Source of the DNA: Haloarchaeobius sp. FL176
Lineage (GTDB): Archaea > Halobacteriota > Halobacteria > Halobacteriales > Natrialbaceae
Reading direction: 5' to 3'
NCBI RefSeq assembly: GCF_024609245.1
Contig: NZ_JANJYH010000005.1
Span: 1 to 64,000, forward strand
Length of the DNA: 64,000 nt
In this document: positions 40,600 through 49,529 of the stretch, piece after piece
How positions within the stretch are numbered: position 1 is the stretch's first letter
Layout: every line of letters starts with the position of its first letter
Translations under genes and position numbers: made by a program
Notes under the pieces: model-generated
The model's input: only the letters and a program-made list of their open reading frames with translations
The model's database searches: none
Told to the model about the DNA's origin: nothing

Positions 40600-41177
40600 T
40601 GTGCGGCGGCGAGGGCACGCGGTTCGGAGACGACGTGGAGAAGCCACTGTTCGAGGTCGGCGGCGTCCCGATGGTCGACCGCGTGTGCGACGCGCTCGCG
40701 GCGAGCCGGGTCGACGACGTGTACGCCGCCGTCTCGCCGAACGCGCCGCGTACCCGTGAGCACATCGCGGACCGAACCAGCCTGACGACTGTCGAGACGC
40801 CCGGCGAGGGCTACGTCGCGGACCTCGGCAGCGCCATCGAGGCGACCGGCGGCGAACCCGTGCTGACCGTCGCCGCAGACCTGCCGCTGCTCGCGGCGGG
40901 ACCGGTGGACCGCACGCTCGACACGGCGGTGTCGGCCGACGAGACGGTCCGCAGCCTGAGCGTCGTCGTCCCCGTCGCGCTGAAGGAGCAACTCGGCGTC
41001 AGCGTCGACACCGAGATAGAGGGGGTCGCACCCACGGGACTCAACGTGGTCGGCCCCGAAACCGAGAGCGAGACACACGTGAGCTTCGACGCCAGACTCG
41101 CCGTGAACGCGAACAGGCCCGCCGACACAGCCGTCGCGGCGGCGCTCGTCGGGGAGGTGACAGCCGATGGACCGTGA
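40584..41177 (+). CDS. cobY: Adenosylcobinamide-phosphate guanylyltransferase CobY
   Basis: The 197-residue protein starts at GTG 40584, read as MDALVMCGGEGTRFGDDVEKPLF, the GTP-binding loop and lysine of the archaeal CobY family, which replaces bacterial CobU. LTVAADLPLLAAG (about 92-104) carries the metal-binding aspartate, and a GVAPTGLNVVG segment follows. It makes adenosylcobinamide-GDP. The start is chosen to keep the nucleotide-binding N-terminus; GTG 40596 and ATG 40599 would cut into it. It overlaps cobD by 11 nt. Confidence 0.9.
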   Translation: MDALVMCGGEGTRFGDDVEKPLFEVGGVPMVDRVCDALAASRVDDVYAAVSPNAPRTREHIADRTSLTTVETPGEGYVADLGSAIEATGGEPVLTVAADLPLLAAGPVDRTLDTAVSADETVRSLSVVVPVALKEQLGVSVDTEIEGVAPTGLNVVGPETESETHVSFDARLAVNANRPADTAVAAALVGEVTADGP

Positions 41178-42189
41178 GTCCGTCCGGGACGCCGGACGGG
41201 TGCCACACGGAGGCACGACCGACCGGGACGTGCTCGACTTGAGCGCGAACACGAACCCGCGGTCGCCACCCGGGACGACGGCCGCCTACGACGCCGCCCT
41301 CGCCGAGTCCCGACGCTACCCCGACGACGATTACGCCGAGTTCCGCGCGGCCGCCGCGGCGGTCGTCGACGCGGACCCGGCGCAGGTCGTGCCGACGCCC
41401 GGCGGGCTCGCGGCCATCCGGCTCGCGCTCGCGACCGCCGTCGATCCGGGCGACCGCGTCGCAGTGCCGGCCCCGAGCTTCGGCGAGTACGCCCGCGAGG
41501 TGCGTCTGCAAGGCGGCGAGCCAGCGTTCGTCCCGGTCGACGAGATACTGGATGTCGATCCAGCCGAGTTCGCCGTCGTCGTGGTCTGTACGCCGAACAA
41601 CCCGACCGGCGCGCTCCCCGACCGCCCCGACCTCGTCGCGCTCGCGGACCGCTGTGCCGACACCGGCACGCGCCTGCTCGCCGACGAAGCGTTCCTGGGG
41701 TACACCGAGCAGGCGTCGCTCGCCGGTCACCGGGCCGTCGTCGTCGCGCGGTCGTTGACGAAACTGTACGGACTCCCCGGGCTCCGCGCGGGCTACGCCG
41801 TCGCGACCGGGGCGGCGCGGGACGACCTCGCGACGGCCCGCCGCGCGTGGAGCCTCGGTGCGCCCGCCGCCGCCGTCGGCGCGCACTGCCTGCGCCAGCA
41901 GGGCTTCGTCCGCGAGACCCGCGAGACGGTCCGTCGGGAGCGCCGCCGACTCTGCGAGGCTCTCGAATCCGCGTTCGAGGTTCACCCCTCCGCCGCACCG
42001 TTCCTCCTCCTCGACTGCGAGGACCGGGACGTGGACGCGTTGCTGACCGCGGCGAGCGAACGAGGTGTCGTCCTCCGCGACGCCCGGACGTTCCGGGGCC
42101 TCGACTCGCACGTCAGGGTCGCGGTGAAGGACCGGGCGGCGACCGACCGCACGCTGGAGGTGTTGGATGTTCGAGCCGACGACGCGTGA
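41167..42189 (+). CDS. cobD: L-threonine-O-3-phosphate decarboxylase CobD
   Basis: The 340-residue PLP enzyme is of the aspartate aminotransferase fold: LDLSANTNPRSPP (about 20-32), VVPTPGGLAAIRLAL (about 77), VVCTPNNPTGALPD (about 139-152), LADEAFLGYTEQ, and the PLP lysine in VARSLTKLYGLPGLRAGY (about 196-213). In this genomic setting it is the threonine-phosphate decarboxylase that supplies (R)-1-amino-2-propanol phosphate to CbiB, rather than a histidinol-phosphate aminotransferase of similar sequence. It overlaps cbiZ by 23 nt. Confidence 0.9.
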   Translation: MDRESVRDAGRVPHGGTTDRDVLDLSANTNPRSPPGTTAAYDAALAESRRYPDDDYAEFRAAAAAVVDADPAQVVPTPGGLAAIRLALATAVDPGDRVAVPAPSFGEYAREVRLQGGEPAFVPVDEILDVDPAEFAVVVVCTPNNPTGALPDRPDLVALADRCADTGTRLLADEAFLGYTEQASLAGHRAVVVARSLTKLYGLPGLRAGYAVATGAARDDLATARRAWSLGAPAAAVGAHCLRQQGFVRETRETVRRERRRLCEALESAFEVHPSAAPFLLLDCEDRDVDALLTAASERGVVLRDARTFRGLDSHVRVAVKDRAATDRTLEVLDVRADDA

Positions 42190-42874
42190 CGGCGTGGTCC
42201 GTCTCGGCGCACCCGACACGGAGTGGCTCTCGACGGGCTGGCGGGGGGGCCGCCGGGTCGCCGACGCGGCGTACAGCGTCACCGTACCGGAGGACTGGCG
42301 CTGCGACGACGTGGGACGGTTCGTCGTCGAACGCCTCGGCTCCGCGGGCTTCGACGCGGCCGAGTTCCACGACGGCTCGCCCGTCCTCCTGACCGGGGTC
42401 GCTGCACGCCACGCTCGCGGTGCCTGCCTCGGCCCCGTTGTCGCCGTCGCCACGGCCGGCGTCTCGAACCCCGCCGAACTGCCGATGGACCCGCCCGGCG
42501 GCGAGCTGCCCGACGGTGAACTCGTGCCCGGCACGGTCAACGTCGTCGTCGGGACGACCCGCGCACTGGACGACGGCGCGCTCGCGAACCTCGTCGCGGT
42601 CGCCGCCGAGGCGAAGGCCGCGACGCTCCTCGACGCGGTCGGCGTCCCGGGCACGACGAGCGACGCGGTCGTCGTCGCCAGCGACCCCGACGGCGAGCCC
42701 GCGACGTTCTCCGGGAGCGCCACGCGCGTCGGCGCTGCCGCTCGAGCGTGCGTACGAGAGTCTGTATCGGCGGCGCTCGACGCGAGATACGGCGACGACG
42801 AACCGCCGACGGGCGTCGACGACGCGCGCTACGGCGTCAGGACCGACGCCCGCGCGGACATCTTCGAACTGTAG
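42167..42874 (+). CDS. cbiZ: Adenosylcobinamide amidohydrolase CbiZ
   Basis: The 235-residue protein matches the archaeal CbiZ family: WLSTGWRGGRRVADAAYSVTVPEDW near the N-terminus, VLLTGVAARHARGA, VVAVATAGVSNPAELP and GTVNVVVGTTRALDDGALANLVAVAAEAKAATLLDAV, ending with a GTTSDAVVVAS segment. CbiZ cuts salvaged adenosylcobinamide to adenosylcobyric acid, which CbiB then rebuilds. So this operon can use exogenous cobinamide. It is the last gene of the operon; the next gene is convergent. Confidence 0.92.
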   Translation: MFEPTTRDGVVRLGAPDTEWLSTGWRGGRRVADAAYSVTVPEDWRCDDVGRFVVERLGSAGFDAAEFHDGSPVLLTGVAARHARGACLGPVVAVATAGVSNPAELPMDPPGGELPDGELVPGTVNVVVGTTRALDDGALANLVAVAAEAKAATLLDAVGVPGTTSDAVVVASDPDGEPATFSGSATRVGAAARACVRESVSAALDARYGDDEPPTGVDDARYGVRTDARADIFEL

Positions 42875-43570
42875 TCAGGCCTGCTCCGTCGCCGATTCGT
42901 CCTCGTCAGGCTCCTCGGCGACTGTCACGTCCATCGCGTCGGCGACGGCGGTCTCGGACAGCGCCTCGCTCCCGGTTCCGCCGGCAGCGTCGCGCTCCCG
43001 CGCGTCGGCGTCGTCGAGCAGCCTGTCGAGCCGCGAGGACATGCTCGACCGGTCCAGGGCTTCCTCCTCGCGGTGGAGCTGCTCGAGCTTGCGCTCGAAC
43101 GTCGCGCCGGATATCTTCCCCTCGACGTAGTCCTCCTTGACCTGCGCCAGCTTCTCCTCGGCGGTCGGCTCCGGCGGCGCGAGCCAGTCCGACAGCTCCA
43201 CCGCCCGCGCCGCCGGCACGTAGTGCTCGACGCCCGCGGCGAGCCGGGAGAGGCGCTCGCTCTCCAGCCGCGGCGACGGGAGGGAGAGGCGCTCGCTCTC
43301 CAGCCGCGGCGACGGGAGGGAGATGCGGCTCGCGAGCGTGATGACGAGCCAGAGGAGCAGTCCACCGGAGACGAAGACGAGGAGGACGGCAGCGAGCAGC
43401 CACGGTGCGACCGCACCGACGACCGCCGCCAGCAGCGGCTGGCCCCCAGGTGCGAGCAACGCCAGGAGCCCCTGGAGCAGCCCCCAGACCGTCGTCCCGA
43501 CGAGGGCGAACAGACTCAGCACGAAGCCGACGGTGAGCGCCTTCAGTTTGGTGCCGCCGAACCGTCCCAT
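42875..43570 (-). CDS. SHOCT-domain membrane protein
   Basis: The 231-residue protein has two N-terminal helices (LTVGFVLSLFALVGTTVWGLLQGLLALLA and LLAAVVGAVAPWLLAAVLLVFVSGGLLLWLVITLA, to about residue 81). After a repeated stretch of two identical 12-residue units (LPSPRLESERLS), a SHOCT-like segment follows: TAEEKLAQVKEDYVEGKISGATFERKLEQL (about 134-163). The C-terminal 60 residues are acidic and disordered. SHOCT domains mediate oligomerisation. The gene ends directly against cbiZ with no space between stop codons. Confidence 0.82.
   Translation of the reverse strand: MGRFGGTKLKALTVGFVLSLFALVGTTVWGLLQGLLALLAPGGQPLLAAVVGAVAPWLLAAVLLVFVSGGLLLWLVITLASRISLPSPRLESERLSLPSPRLESERLSRLAAGVEHYVPAARAVELSDWLAPPEPTAEEKLAQVKEDYVEGKISGATFERKLEQLHREEEALDRSSMSSRLDRLLDDADARERDAAGGTGSEALSETAVADAMDVTVAEEPDEDESATEQA
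43248..43319 (-). repeat. Exact 36-nt tandem duplication in the SHOCT protein gene
   Basis: The unit beginning gagaggcgctcgctctccag at 43248 is repeated without change at 43284. It duplicates the 12-residue unit SLPSPRLESERL just after the second membrane helix. Exact identity suggests a recent slippage event. Confidence 0.9.
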
Positions 43571-43637
43571 TGGAGAGCCGTACGCCGTCGTGACACTTCA
43601 ACGGGACGGTGACAGCGTGTCGGGGGCTCCGGTGCGG

Positions 43638-43868
43638 TCAGTCGCCGGACTCGTACTCCCGTTTCAGCTCGCGGAGGTCGGCCGCCAGCTGCTCTAGGAC
43701 GTCCGCATCGGGGTCCAGCTCGTACTCGCTCAGCACGTCGTGGACGTCGATGGCTGCGCCGAGAGAGTCGAGTTCGCGAATCAGCTCATCGACCGCGGGG
43801 CTGTAGATGTCTCGCCCGTGGGTCACGATGTCGGTGTAGGGGCTGTCCCCCGGTTTGCCGTTCGGCAT
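43638..43868 (-). CDS. Small acidic haloarchaeal protein, unknown
   Basis: The 76-residue protein starts at ATG 43868 (MPNGKPGDSPYTDIVTHGRD). It is mostly helical in the second half (PAVDELIRELDSLGAAIDVHDVLSEYELDPDADVLEQLAADLRELKREYE) and has no cysteine or membrane helix. The regular heptad-like leucines suggest a short coiled coil or helical hairpin. Similar short proteins occur in many haloarchaea, without a known role. Divergent from the lipoprotein gene with 61 nt between starts. Confidence 0.7.
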   Translation of the reverse strand: MPNGKPGDSPYTDIVTHGRDIYSPAVDELIRELDSLGAAIDVHDVLSEYELDPDADVLEQLAADLRELKREYESGD

Positions 43869-43929
43869 GGTGGTCGCTCCGACTCGCCCGGCGGGTAAAG
43901 CACTTACCGTTGGAAATCGGGTTTCCGAT

Positions 43930-44844
43930 ATGCGCCGCCGCGCCCTCCTCGCCTCGCTGGCCGTTGGTCTCGCCGGCTGTTCCGGGCGGAACGAACCCAC
44001 CGGGTCGACGACGAACCCATCGCCGACCACCCGGCAAACGACAGCGCGAGACATCCGGACGACCACGGAGCGGACCGAACAGACCGAACCGCCGACGGAG
44101 ACGACCGACGGGCCGACCGAGACCGTCGTCGTCGGCCCCGGCGACGACGTGGAACTGTATCCGGGAACCATCACGCTCGGTCAGTTTGTCGAAACCCGGG
44201 CGAACTTTTTCGCGTCAGGGAGCGTCAGTGGGTACATTCGCGGCGGTGAGGACCGCATCTACGCCGTCCTCGAAGCGGACCTCTCCGCATACGACAGCGA
44301 GGACATCATCGCCGGCAGCCAGTGCGAGGTGACCGTGACCGGCGACCCGATACCACTCGAGAATCCCGAACTCCCGGTGAATTCCCGCTATGGTGTCGAC
44401 GAAGACACGGCCCAAATCGCAGTTCCACTGCCGGCGCTCGACCACGCCCCATCGGCCGCAACCCTGTGGTTCTACGGACCGGACCGACGATACCGGTTCC
44501 CGATACCAGACCACATCCTGACCGCGATGGGAAACCAGCCAGCCCTCTCGGTGGCTACGTCGTTCCCCGAGGTCATCGCAACCACGGACGACTCTGCGGA
44601 GGTAGCGGTCGAGTTCCTCGTGGCGAACGACGGCGACCGGTCGTGGACGCTCACCTGTGTCGTCGACCACGACCGAATCCACGACGGTGGGTGGCCCGTC
44701 CAGCTGACGGTACCACCGGGTGAGCAGCGAAGAGCCTCACAGAGCGTGTGGGTCTCGCTCAGGGACGCCCAGGAAGTGACGTTCGAGGCTTCGTGGGGCT
44801 TCGGCGGGACGGAGAAGACGGTTCCCGTCGAACGGGAGAACTAA
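43930..44844 (+). CDS. Secreted lipoprotein, unknown function
   Basis: The 304-residue protein begins MRRRALLASLAVGLAGCSGR, a short RRR signal with lipobox LAGC, so it is a surface lipoprotein (probably Tat exported). A Thr/Pro-rich linker of about 50 residues follows, typical of haloarchaeal exported lipoproteins and likely O-glycosylated. The globular part is beta-rich with one cysteine (SQCEVTV) and ends with an Ig-like stretch (AEVAVEFLVANDGDRSWTLTCVVDHD ... QEVTFEASWGFGG). Function unknown. Confidence 0.8.
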   Translation: MRRRALLASLAVGLAGCSGRNEPTGSTTNPSPTTRQTTARDIRTTTERTEQTEPPTETTDGPTETVVVGPGDDVELYPGTITLGQFVETRANFFASGSVSGYIRGGEDRIYAVLEADLSAYDSEDIIAGSQCEVTVTGDPIPLENPELPVNSRYGVDEDTAQIAVPLPALDHAPSAATLWFYGPDRRYRFPIPDHILTAMGNQPALSVATSFPEVIATTDDSAEVAVEFLVANDGDRSWTLTCVVDHDRIHDGGWPVQLTVPPGEQRRASQSVWVSLRDAQEVTFEASWGFGGTEKTVPVEREN

Positions 44845-44957
44845 GCCAGCGGTCAGTCGCTCAGTCATGCCGGAAATCGTGCGAGACGGTCGACCTCACT
44901 CCCTCCGGTCGTTCGGTCGCTGCGACTCGCTGACTTTAGACACTCACTCGCTGGCGC

Positions 44958-46583
44958 TCAATCGTGTCTAAAGCACCGCTGGCCGGTCATGACCATCGTC
45001 ATCCCGAGCTCGTCGGCGGCCTCGATGACCTTGTCGTCGTTCTTCGAGCCGCCGGGCTGGATGACGGCCTCGATGCCGGCCTCGGCGGCCTTCTCGACGG
45101 CGTCCGGGAACGGGAAGAACGCGTCCGACCCCATCACGGCGCCCTCGACGGACTTGCCCTCCGCGTCGCGGTCCGCCTTCATCGCGGCAATCTCGACCGC
45201 GTCCACGCGGGAGACCTGTCCGACGCCGAGGCCCACCGTCTCGGTGTCCGTCGCGAACACGATGCCGTTGGACTTCACGTGCTTCTGGACCTTCCACGCG
45301 AACAGCATCGTCTCGATCTCCTCGTCGGTGGGCTCGCGCTCGGTGACGACTTCGAGATCGCTGCGGGTGACCGCCGCGAGGTCACGCTCCTGGACGAGCC
45401 TGCCGCCGACGAGCTCCTTGCTGGTCATCGGCTCGGACGTCTCGCGCAGGGCAGCGGGCTCGCAGGCGAGGTCGAGCACGCGCAGGTTCTTCTTCTCGCA
45501 CAGGGTGTCGAGCGCCTCGTCGGTGTAGCCGGGGGCGACGACGACCTCCTTGAACGAGTCGGTGACGAGCTCGGCCGTTTCGGCGTCGCACTCGCGGTTG
45601 AGGGCGACGATGCCGCCGAAGGCGGACTTCGCGTCGGTCGCGAGCGCGTCGGCGTAGGCGTCGGCGAGCGTGTCGGCGGTGGCGCAGCCGGCGGGGTTGG
45701 TGTGCTTGATGACGGCGGCGGCGGGTTCGTCGAACTCCTTGACGAGGTTCAGCGCGCCGTCGGCGTCGTTGTAGTTGTTGTACGACAGGGCCTTCGCGCC
45801 CTCGTTCAGCTGGTCGGCGTGGACGACACTGGGCTCCTCGCAGGTGTAGTCTGCGTAGAGCGCGGCGTCCTGATGGGGGTTCTCGCCGTAGCGGAGGTCG
45901 GCGTGGCGGTCCTCGCTCACGACCCGGCGGGCCGGGAGCGGGCCACCCTCGTCGCCCGCGACGGCGACCGTGTTCGACTCGGCGTCGACCGTGGCGCGGT
46001 CCTCGGCGAACCACTTCACTGCGCGGGGGTAGGCCCTGAACTCGCCCTCGTGGAGCACGCGCTCCTTCAGCGAGTCGCGGACGTCGCCCTCGTACACCGG
46101 GACCGGCTCCTGCGTGACGATGGGGCCGGCGTCGACCTCACTCTCGACGACCTCCCCGTCGGCGTCGGTCGCGTCGGTGACGACGTGGACCGTACAGCCG
46201 ACGGTCTTGACGCCGGCGTCGAGCGCGTCTCCCCAGGCGTCCATGCCGGGGAACGAGGGCAGGAGGCTCGGGTGGACGTTCAGCGTCGTCGGCACCTCGT
46301 CGAGGAACGTGTCGGAGAGGATGCGCATGTAGCCGTCGAGGCAGACGAGGTCGAACCCGTGGCCGTCGAGCGCGTCGAGCACCCGTCGTTCGTGCTCCCG
46401 GCGGGAGTCGCCGTCGAGGGGGACGACTTCCGTGGGGATGTCGCGCTCCGCTGCGGCGTCGAGCACCGGCGCGTCCGCATCGGTCGCGAGCACGACGGCG
46501 AGGTCGGCGCCGCCCGGTTCGAGGTCGTCGATGTGCAGGAGGTTCCGGCCGCGGTTACCGGCGAGGCCAGCGATCCGTGTCAT
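44958..46583 (-). CDS. purNH: PurN-PurH fusion: GAR formyltransferase and AICAR formyltransferase
   Basis: The 541-residue protein starts at ATG 46583. Residues 1-200 are a PurN-type formyltransferase (RGRNLLHIDDL, DLVCLDGYMRILSDTFL, NVHPSLLPSFPGMDAW, DAGPIVTQE). From about 225 it continues as the AICAR transformylase part of PurH (DLRYGENPHQDAALY, KALSYNNYNDADGALNLVKEF, VIKHTNPAGCA, DAKSAFGGIVALN, FPFPDAVEKAAEAGIEAVIQPGGS). The IMP cyclohydrolase domain of bacterial PurH is absent; archaea use PurO for that step. So one protein does both folate-dependent formylations of purine synthesis. It is divergent from purB. Confidence 0.93.
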   Translation of the reverse strand: MTRIAGLAGNRGRNLLHIDDLEPGGADLAVVLATDADAPVLDAAAERDIPTEVVPLDGDSRREHERRVLDALDGHGFDLVCLDGYMRILSDTFLDEVPTTLNVHPSLLPSFPGMDAWGDALDAGVKTVGCTVHVVTDATDADGEVVESEVDAGPIVTQEPVPVYEGDVRDSLKERVLHEGEFRAYPRAVKWFAEDRATVDAESNTVAVAGDEGGPLPARRVVSEDRHADLRYGENPHQDAALYADYTCEEPSVVHADQLNEGAKALSYNNYNDADGALNLVKEFDEPAAAVIKHTNPAGCATADTLADAYADALATDAKSAFGGIVALNRECDAETAELVTDSFKEVVVAPGYTDEALDTLCEKKNLRVLDLACEPAALRETSEPMTSKELVGGRLVQERDLAAVTRSDLEVVTEREPTDEEIETMLFAWKVQKHVKSNGIVFATDTETVGLGVGQVSRVDAVEIAAMKADRDAEGKSVEGAVMGSDAFFPFPDAVEKAAEAGIEAVIQPGGSKNDDKVIEAADELGMTMVMTGQRCFRHD

Positions 46584-46761
46584 ACTCGAAGTGGGTCCGC
46601 CCCGGGCAAAAGGAGTTGCGGTCCACGACGAGATTCTATGCACCCACCGACCAGTCTCGGTGCCCTCAACCGCCTTGAATAACCATGAACGTGCATAGAA
46701 ACATGGCTCGCGGCAGGGTACATCCGACACGCTTTTTCGGGGTCGGCGAGCAGTGACGCGT

Positions 46762-48141
46762 ATGCCCGACCCTCTCGACGCCGTCTCGCCGCTGGACGGC
46801 CGCTACGCCGGTCGCACACGTCCGCTTGCGCCGTACGCCAGCGAGTCCGCGCTCCTGCGTGCCCGCGTGCACGTGGAAGTCGAGTACCTGCTCGCGCTCG
46901 CCGACCTCGGCGCCACGCCGCTGTCCATCGACGACGACCAGCGCGCCGCGCTCCGCTCGCTCTACGAGGACTGGGACGGCGAGGACGCCCAGCTCGTCAA
47001 GGCCATCGAGACGGAGGGGTACGAGGACCTCTCCGCGACGAACCACGACGTGAAGGCCGTCGAGTACTTCGTCCGCCTGAACCTCCCCGACGACCTCGAT
47101 GCCGCGCAGTGGATCCACTTCGGGCTGACCAGCGAGGACGTGAACAACCTCGCCCACCGGCTGCTCGTCCGCGGTGCCGTCGAAGACGTGCTCCTGCCCG
47201 AACTCGAGTCCATCCGCGGGACGCTGACGGAGATGGCTCGCGAGCACCGCGACGTGCCGATGCTCGCACACACTCACGGCCAGCCCGCGACGCCCACCAC
47301 CTTCGGGAAGGAGTTCGCCGTCTACGCCGCCCGGCTCGGTCGCGCCGAGGCCCGCATCCGCGCCGCAAGCGAGGAGATCACCGGCAAGCTCGGGGGGGCC
47401 TCCGGCACGCTGGCCGCGCACGTCGCCGCCTACCCCGACGTGGACTGGCGTGCGTTCAGCCGCGAGTTCGTCACCGGCCTCGGCTTCGAGCACGAACCCC
47501 TGACGACGCAGGTCAACCCCTGCGACGACCTCGCCGCGGTGTTCGACGCGGTGCGGGGCGCGAACAACGTCCTGCTCGACCTCGACCGCGACGCCTGGTT
47601 CTACGTCTCGAAGCGCTACCTCGGCCAGGAGGCCACCGCGGGCGAGACGGGGTCGTCGACGATGCCGCACAAGGTCAACCCCATCGACTTCGAGAACAGC
47701 GAGGGCAACCTCTCGAAGGCCAACTCCGACCTGACGTTCCTCGCCGACTACGTCACCACCTCCCGCCTCCAGCGCGACCTCTCGGACTCGACGGTCAAGC
47801 GCAACATCGGCGCGGCGTTCGCGCACTGCCTCGTCGCCTACGACAAGACCCAGAGCGGGCTCGCGAAGGTCGTCCCCAACGCACAGGTCGCCCGCGAGGA
47901 CCTCGAATCGACGCCGGAGATCATCGGCGAGGCCGTCCAGACCATCCTGCGGCGCGAGGGCGACACCGCCGCCTACGAGCGCGTCAAGGAACTCACGCGG
48001 GGCAAGCGCGTCACCATCGAGGACTTCCACGACCTGTTCGACGACCTCGACGTGGACGAGGACGTCCGCGCGGAGCTGCACGCGCTCACGCCCGCCGGCT
48101 ACGTCGGCGTCGGCAGCGAGCTGGTCGACGAGCTGGAGTAG
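46762..48141 (+). CDS. purB: Adenylosuccinate lyase
   Basis: The 459-residue protein starts at ATG 46762 (MPDPLDAVSPLDGRYAGRTR). Conserved parts are ATNHDVKAVEYFVR (about 96-109), WIHFGLTSEDVNNLAHRLL (about 118-136), AHTHGQPATPTTFGKEF (about 172-188) with the general acid histidine, and the flexible signature GSSTMPHKVNPIDFENSEGN (about 300-319) with the catalytic serine. It cleaves SAICAR and adenylosuccinate. A T-rich gctttttcg centred about 27 nt before the ATG is the likely TATA element; the divergent purNH has its own ccttttgcc. Confidence 0.95.
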   Translation: MPDPLDAVSPLDGRYAGRTRPLAPYASESALLRARVHVEVEYLLALADLGATPLSIDDDQRAALRSLYEDWDGEDAQLVKAIETEGYEDLSATNHDVKAVEYFVRLNLPDDLDAAQWIHFGLTSEDVNNLAHRLLVRGAVEDVLLPELESIRGTLTEMAREHRDVPMLAHTHGQPATPTTFGKEFAVYAARLGRAEARIRAASEEITGKLGGASGTLAAHVAAYPDVDWRAFSREFVTGLGFEHEPLTTQVNPCDDLAAVFDAVRGANNVLLDLDRDAWFYVSKRYLGQEATAGETGSSTMPHKVNPIDFENSEGNLSKANSDLTFLADYVTTSRLQRDLSDSTVKRNIGAAFAHCLVAYDKTQSGLAKVVPNAQVAREDLESTPEIIGEAVQTILRREGDTAAYERVKELTRGKRVTIEDFHDLFDDLDVDEDVRAELHALTPAGYVGVGSELVDELE

Positions 48142-48144
48142 TCC

Positions 48145-48744
48145 CTACGCCGTCAGCCCCTTCGCGACCGCACGGATGACCAGAGCCCGGGTCTCCGGGT
48201 ACCGGTCCTGCCCGATGTCGTCCTGATGTAGCGTCAGGAACGACACCGACCGGATGGCGTTGGCGACGACCTCCGGGCTCGGCCCCTCGACTTTCCCCGC
48301 CTCGTACCACGCCTCGACGTACGGCAGGAAGTACGCGAGCGACTGCTCGCGCTCCTCGCGCAGTTCCGCCTCGGTGTGATGTCCGCGGACCCGGTCGAAC
48401 TCGTCGGTGTCGATGACCAGCTGGCGGACCAGCGGGTTCGTCTCTATCTCGTCCATCAGTGCGGTGAGGAAGCCGACGATGGCCGCCTCTGGGTCGTCGT
48501 GCTCCTCGAACGGTCCGAGCAGTTCCGGTAGCAGTCGCTCGCCCTCGCGGTCCAGAATCTCCAGGTAGAGCGCCTCCTTGGAGTCGAAGAACTGGTAGAA
48601 CGTGCTCGTGGCGATGCCGACCGGCTCGGTGAGGTCGGCGAGGGTCGTCTTCGAGAGGCCGTAGCGGCTGAACAGCTCGCGGCCCTCGTCGACGAGTTGC
48701 TCGCGGATGCGCTCGCGTTCGGTGTCGCTGAACCCGCTGCTCAT
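48145..48744 (-). CDS. TetR family transcription regulator
   Basis: The 199-residue protein has the TetR HTH at about 12-58 (RERIREQLVDEGRELFSRYGLSKTTLADLTEPVGIATSTFYQFFDSKEALYLEIL) and a helical ligand-binding C-terminal domain. It ends the three-gene operon ABC ATPase-permease-TetR and overlaps the permease by 4 nt, so it is probably the autorepressor of this exporter. Confidence 0.9.
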   Translation of the reverse strand: MSSGFSDTERERIREQLVDEGRELFSRYGLSKTTLADLTEPVGIATSTFYQFFDSKEALYLEILDREGERLLPELLGPFEEHDDPEAAIVGFLTALMDEIETNPLVRQLVIDTDEFDRVRGHHTEAELREEREQSLAYFLPYVEAWYEAGKVEGPSPEVVANAIRSVSFLTLHQDDIGQDRYPETRALVIRAVAKGLTA

Positions 48745-49529
48745 GCGATGTCCTTCCGCCGGAACAGTTCACGGCTGACGAGCACGAGCACCGCGGTCAC
48801 ACCGAGCAGGAGCGCCGCCCCCTGGAGGTCCCACGTGCTGCGGACCAGAATCTCGGCGGGGTCGTAGTAACGCGTCGGCGAGAGCGCCCCGAGCCACGAG
48901 AAGTCGGTCCCGGAGGTGACCGAGTCGACGAGGAACAGTCCGAAGACGACGCCCATCGCGGCACGCTGGGCGATATCGGCCCGGTCGAACGTGACCGACG
49001 CCACGAGCCCGACCGCCGCCGCCGCGAGCAGGTACGGGATGGACAGCGCGTGGACCATCACGAGGTCAGCGACGGGGATCGACTCGTCGATGGCGGCCAC
49101 GCCGACGTAGACGATGACGGGCATCGCCAGGTTCACCAGGAACACCGGCACGAGCATCGACGCGAACGTCTCCAGCAGCACGCGCGAGCGGGTCACCGGC
49201 AGTGATAGCGTCATGTCCATCCGGCCGTGCTCGACGTCGTCGGCCACCAGCGATGCCGCGCTGTAGGCGACGTACAGCCCGAGCAGGATAACCCAGCCGA
49301 ACGCGTACAGCTCCGTCGCGAGGAACCCCTCGATGGTGCTCAGCGACTCCACGCCGAACGCCTCCCGGAGCGCGGGCGGCCACGATTCGGCGTACTCGTC
49401 GAGGTTCACCTCGCTGGTGATGGTCGGGAACATGTAGACGTACAACGCGGTCAGCAGCCCGAGGCCGACGGTGAGCGCCCCCGCCCCCTTGATCCGGCGG
49501 CGGCCGTTGTACCACGCGAACTCGAACAT
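48741..49529 (-). CDS. ABC-2 type transporter permease
   Basis: The 262-residue protein has six hydrophobic segments, starting LTVGLGLLTALYVYMFP, then LYAFGWVILLGLYVAYSAASLVADDVEHGRMDMTLSLPVTRSRVLLETFASMLVPVF, the ABC-2 family pattern with the conserved EHGR...LP..R stretch. A large outside loop of about 50 residues follows helix 1. It forms an exporter with the ATPase encoded just upstream (1 nt overlap). Substrate unknown; drug or lipid export is typical of such TetR-linked pairs. Confidence 0.88.
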   Translation of the reverse strand: MFEFAWYNGRRRIKGAGALTVGLGLLTALYVYMFPTITSEVNLDEYAESWPPALREAFGVESLSTIEGFLATELYAFGWVILLGLYVAYSAASLVADDVEHGRMDMTLSLPVTRSRVLLETFASMLVPVFLVNLAMPVIVYVGVAAIDESIPVADLVMVHALSIPYLLAAAAVGLVASVTFDRADIAQRAAMGVVFGLFLVDSVTSGTDFSWLGALSPTRYYDPAEILVRSTWDLQGAALLLGVTAVLVLVSRELFRRKDIA

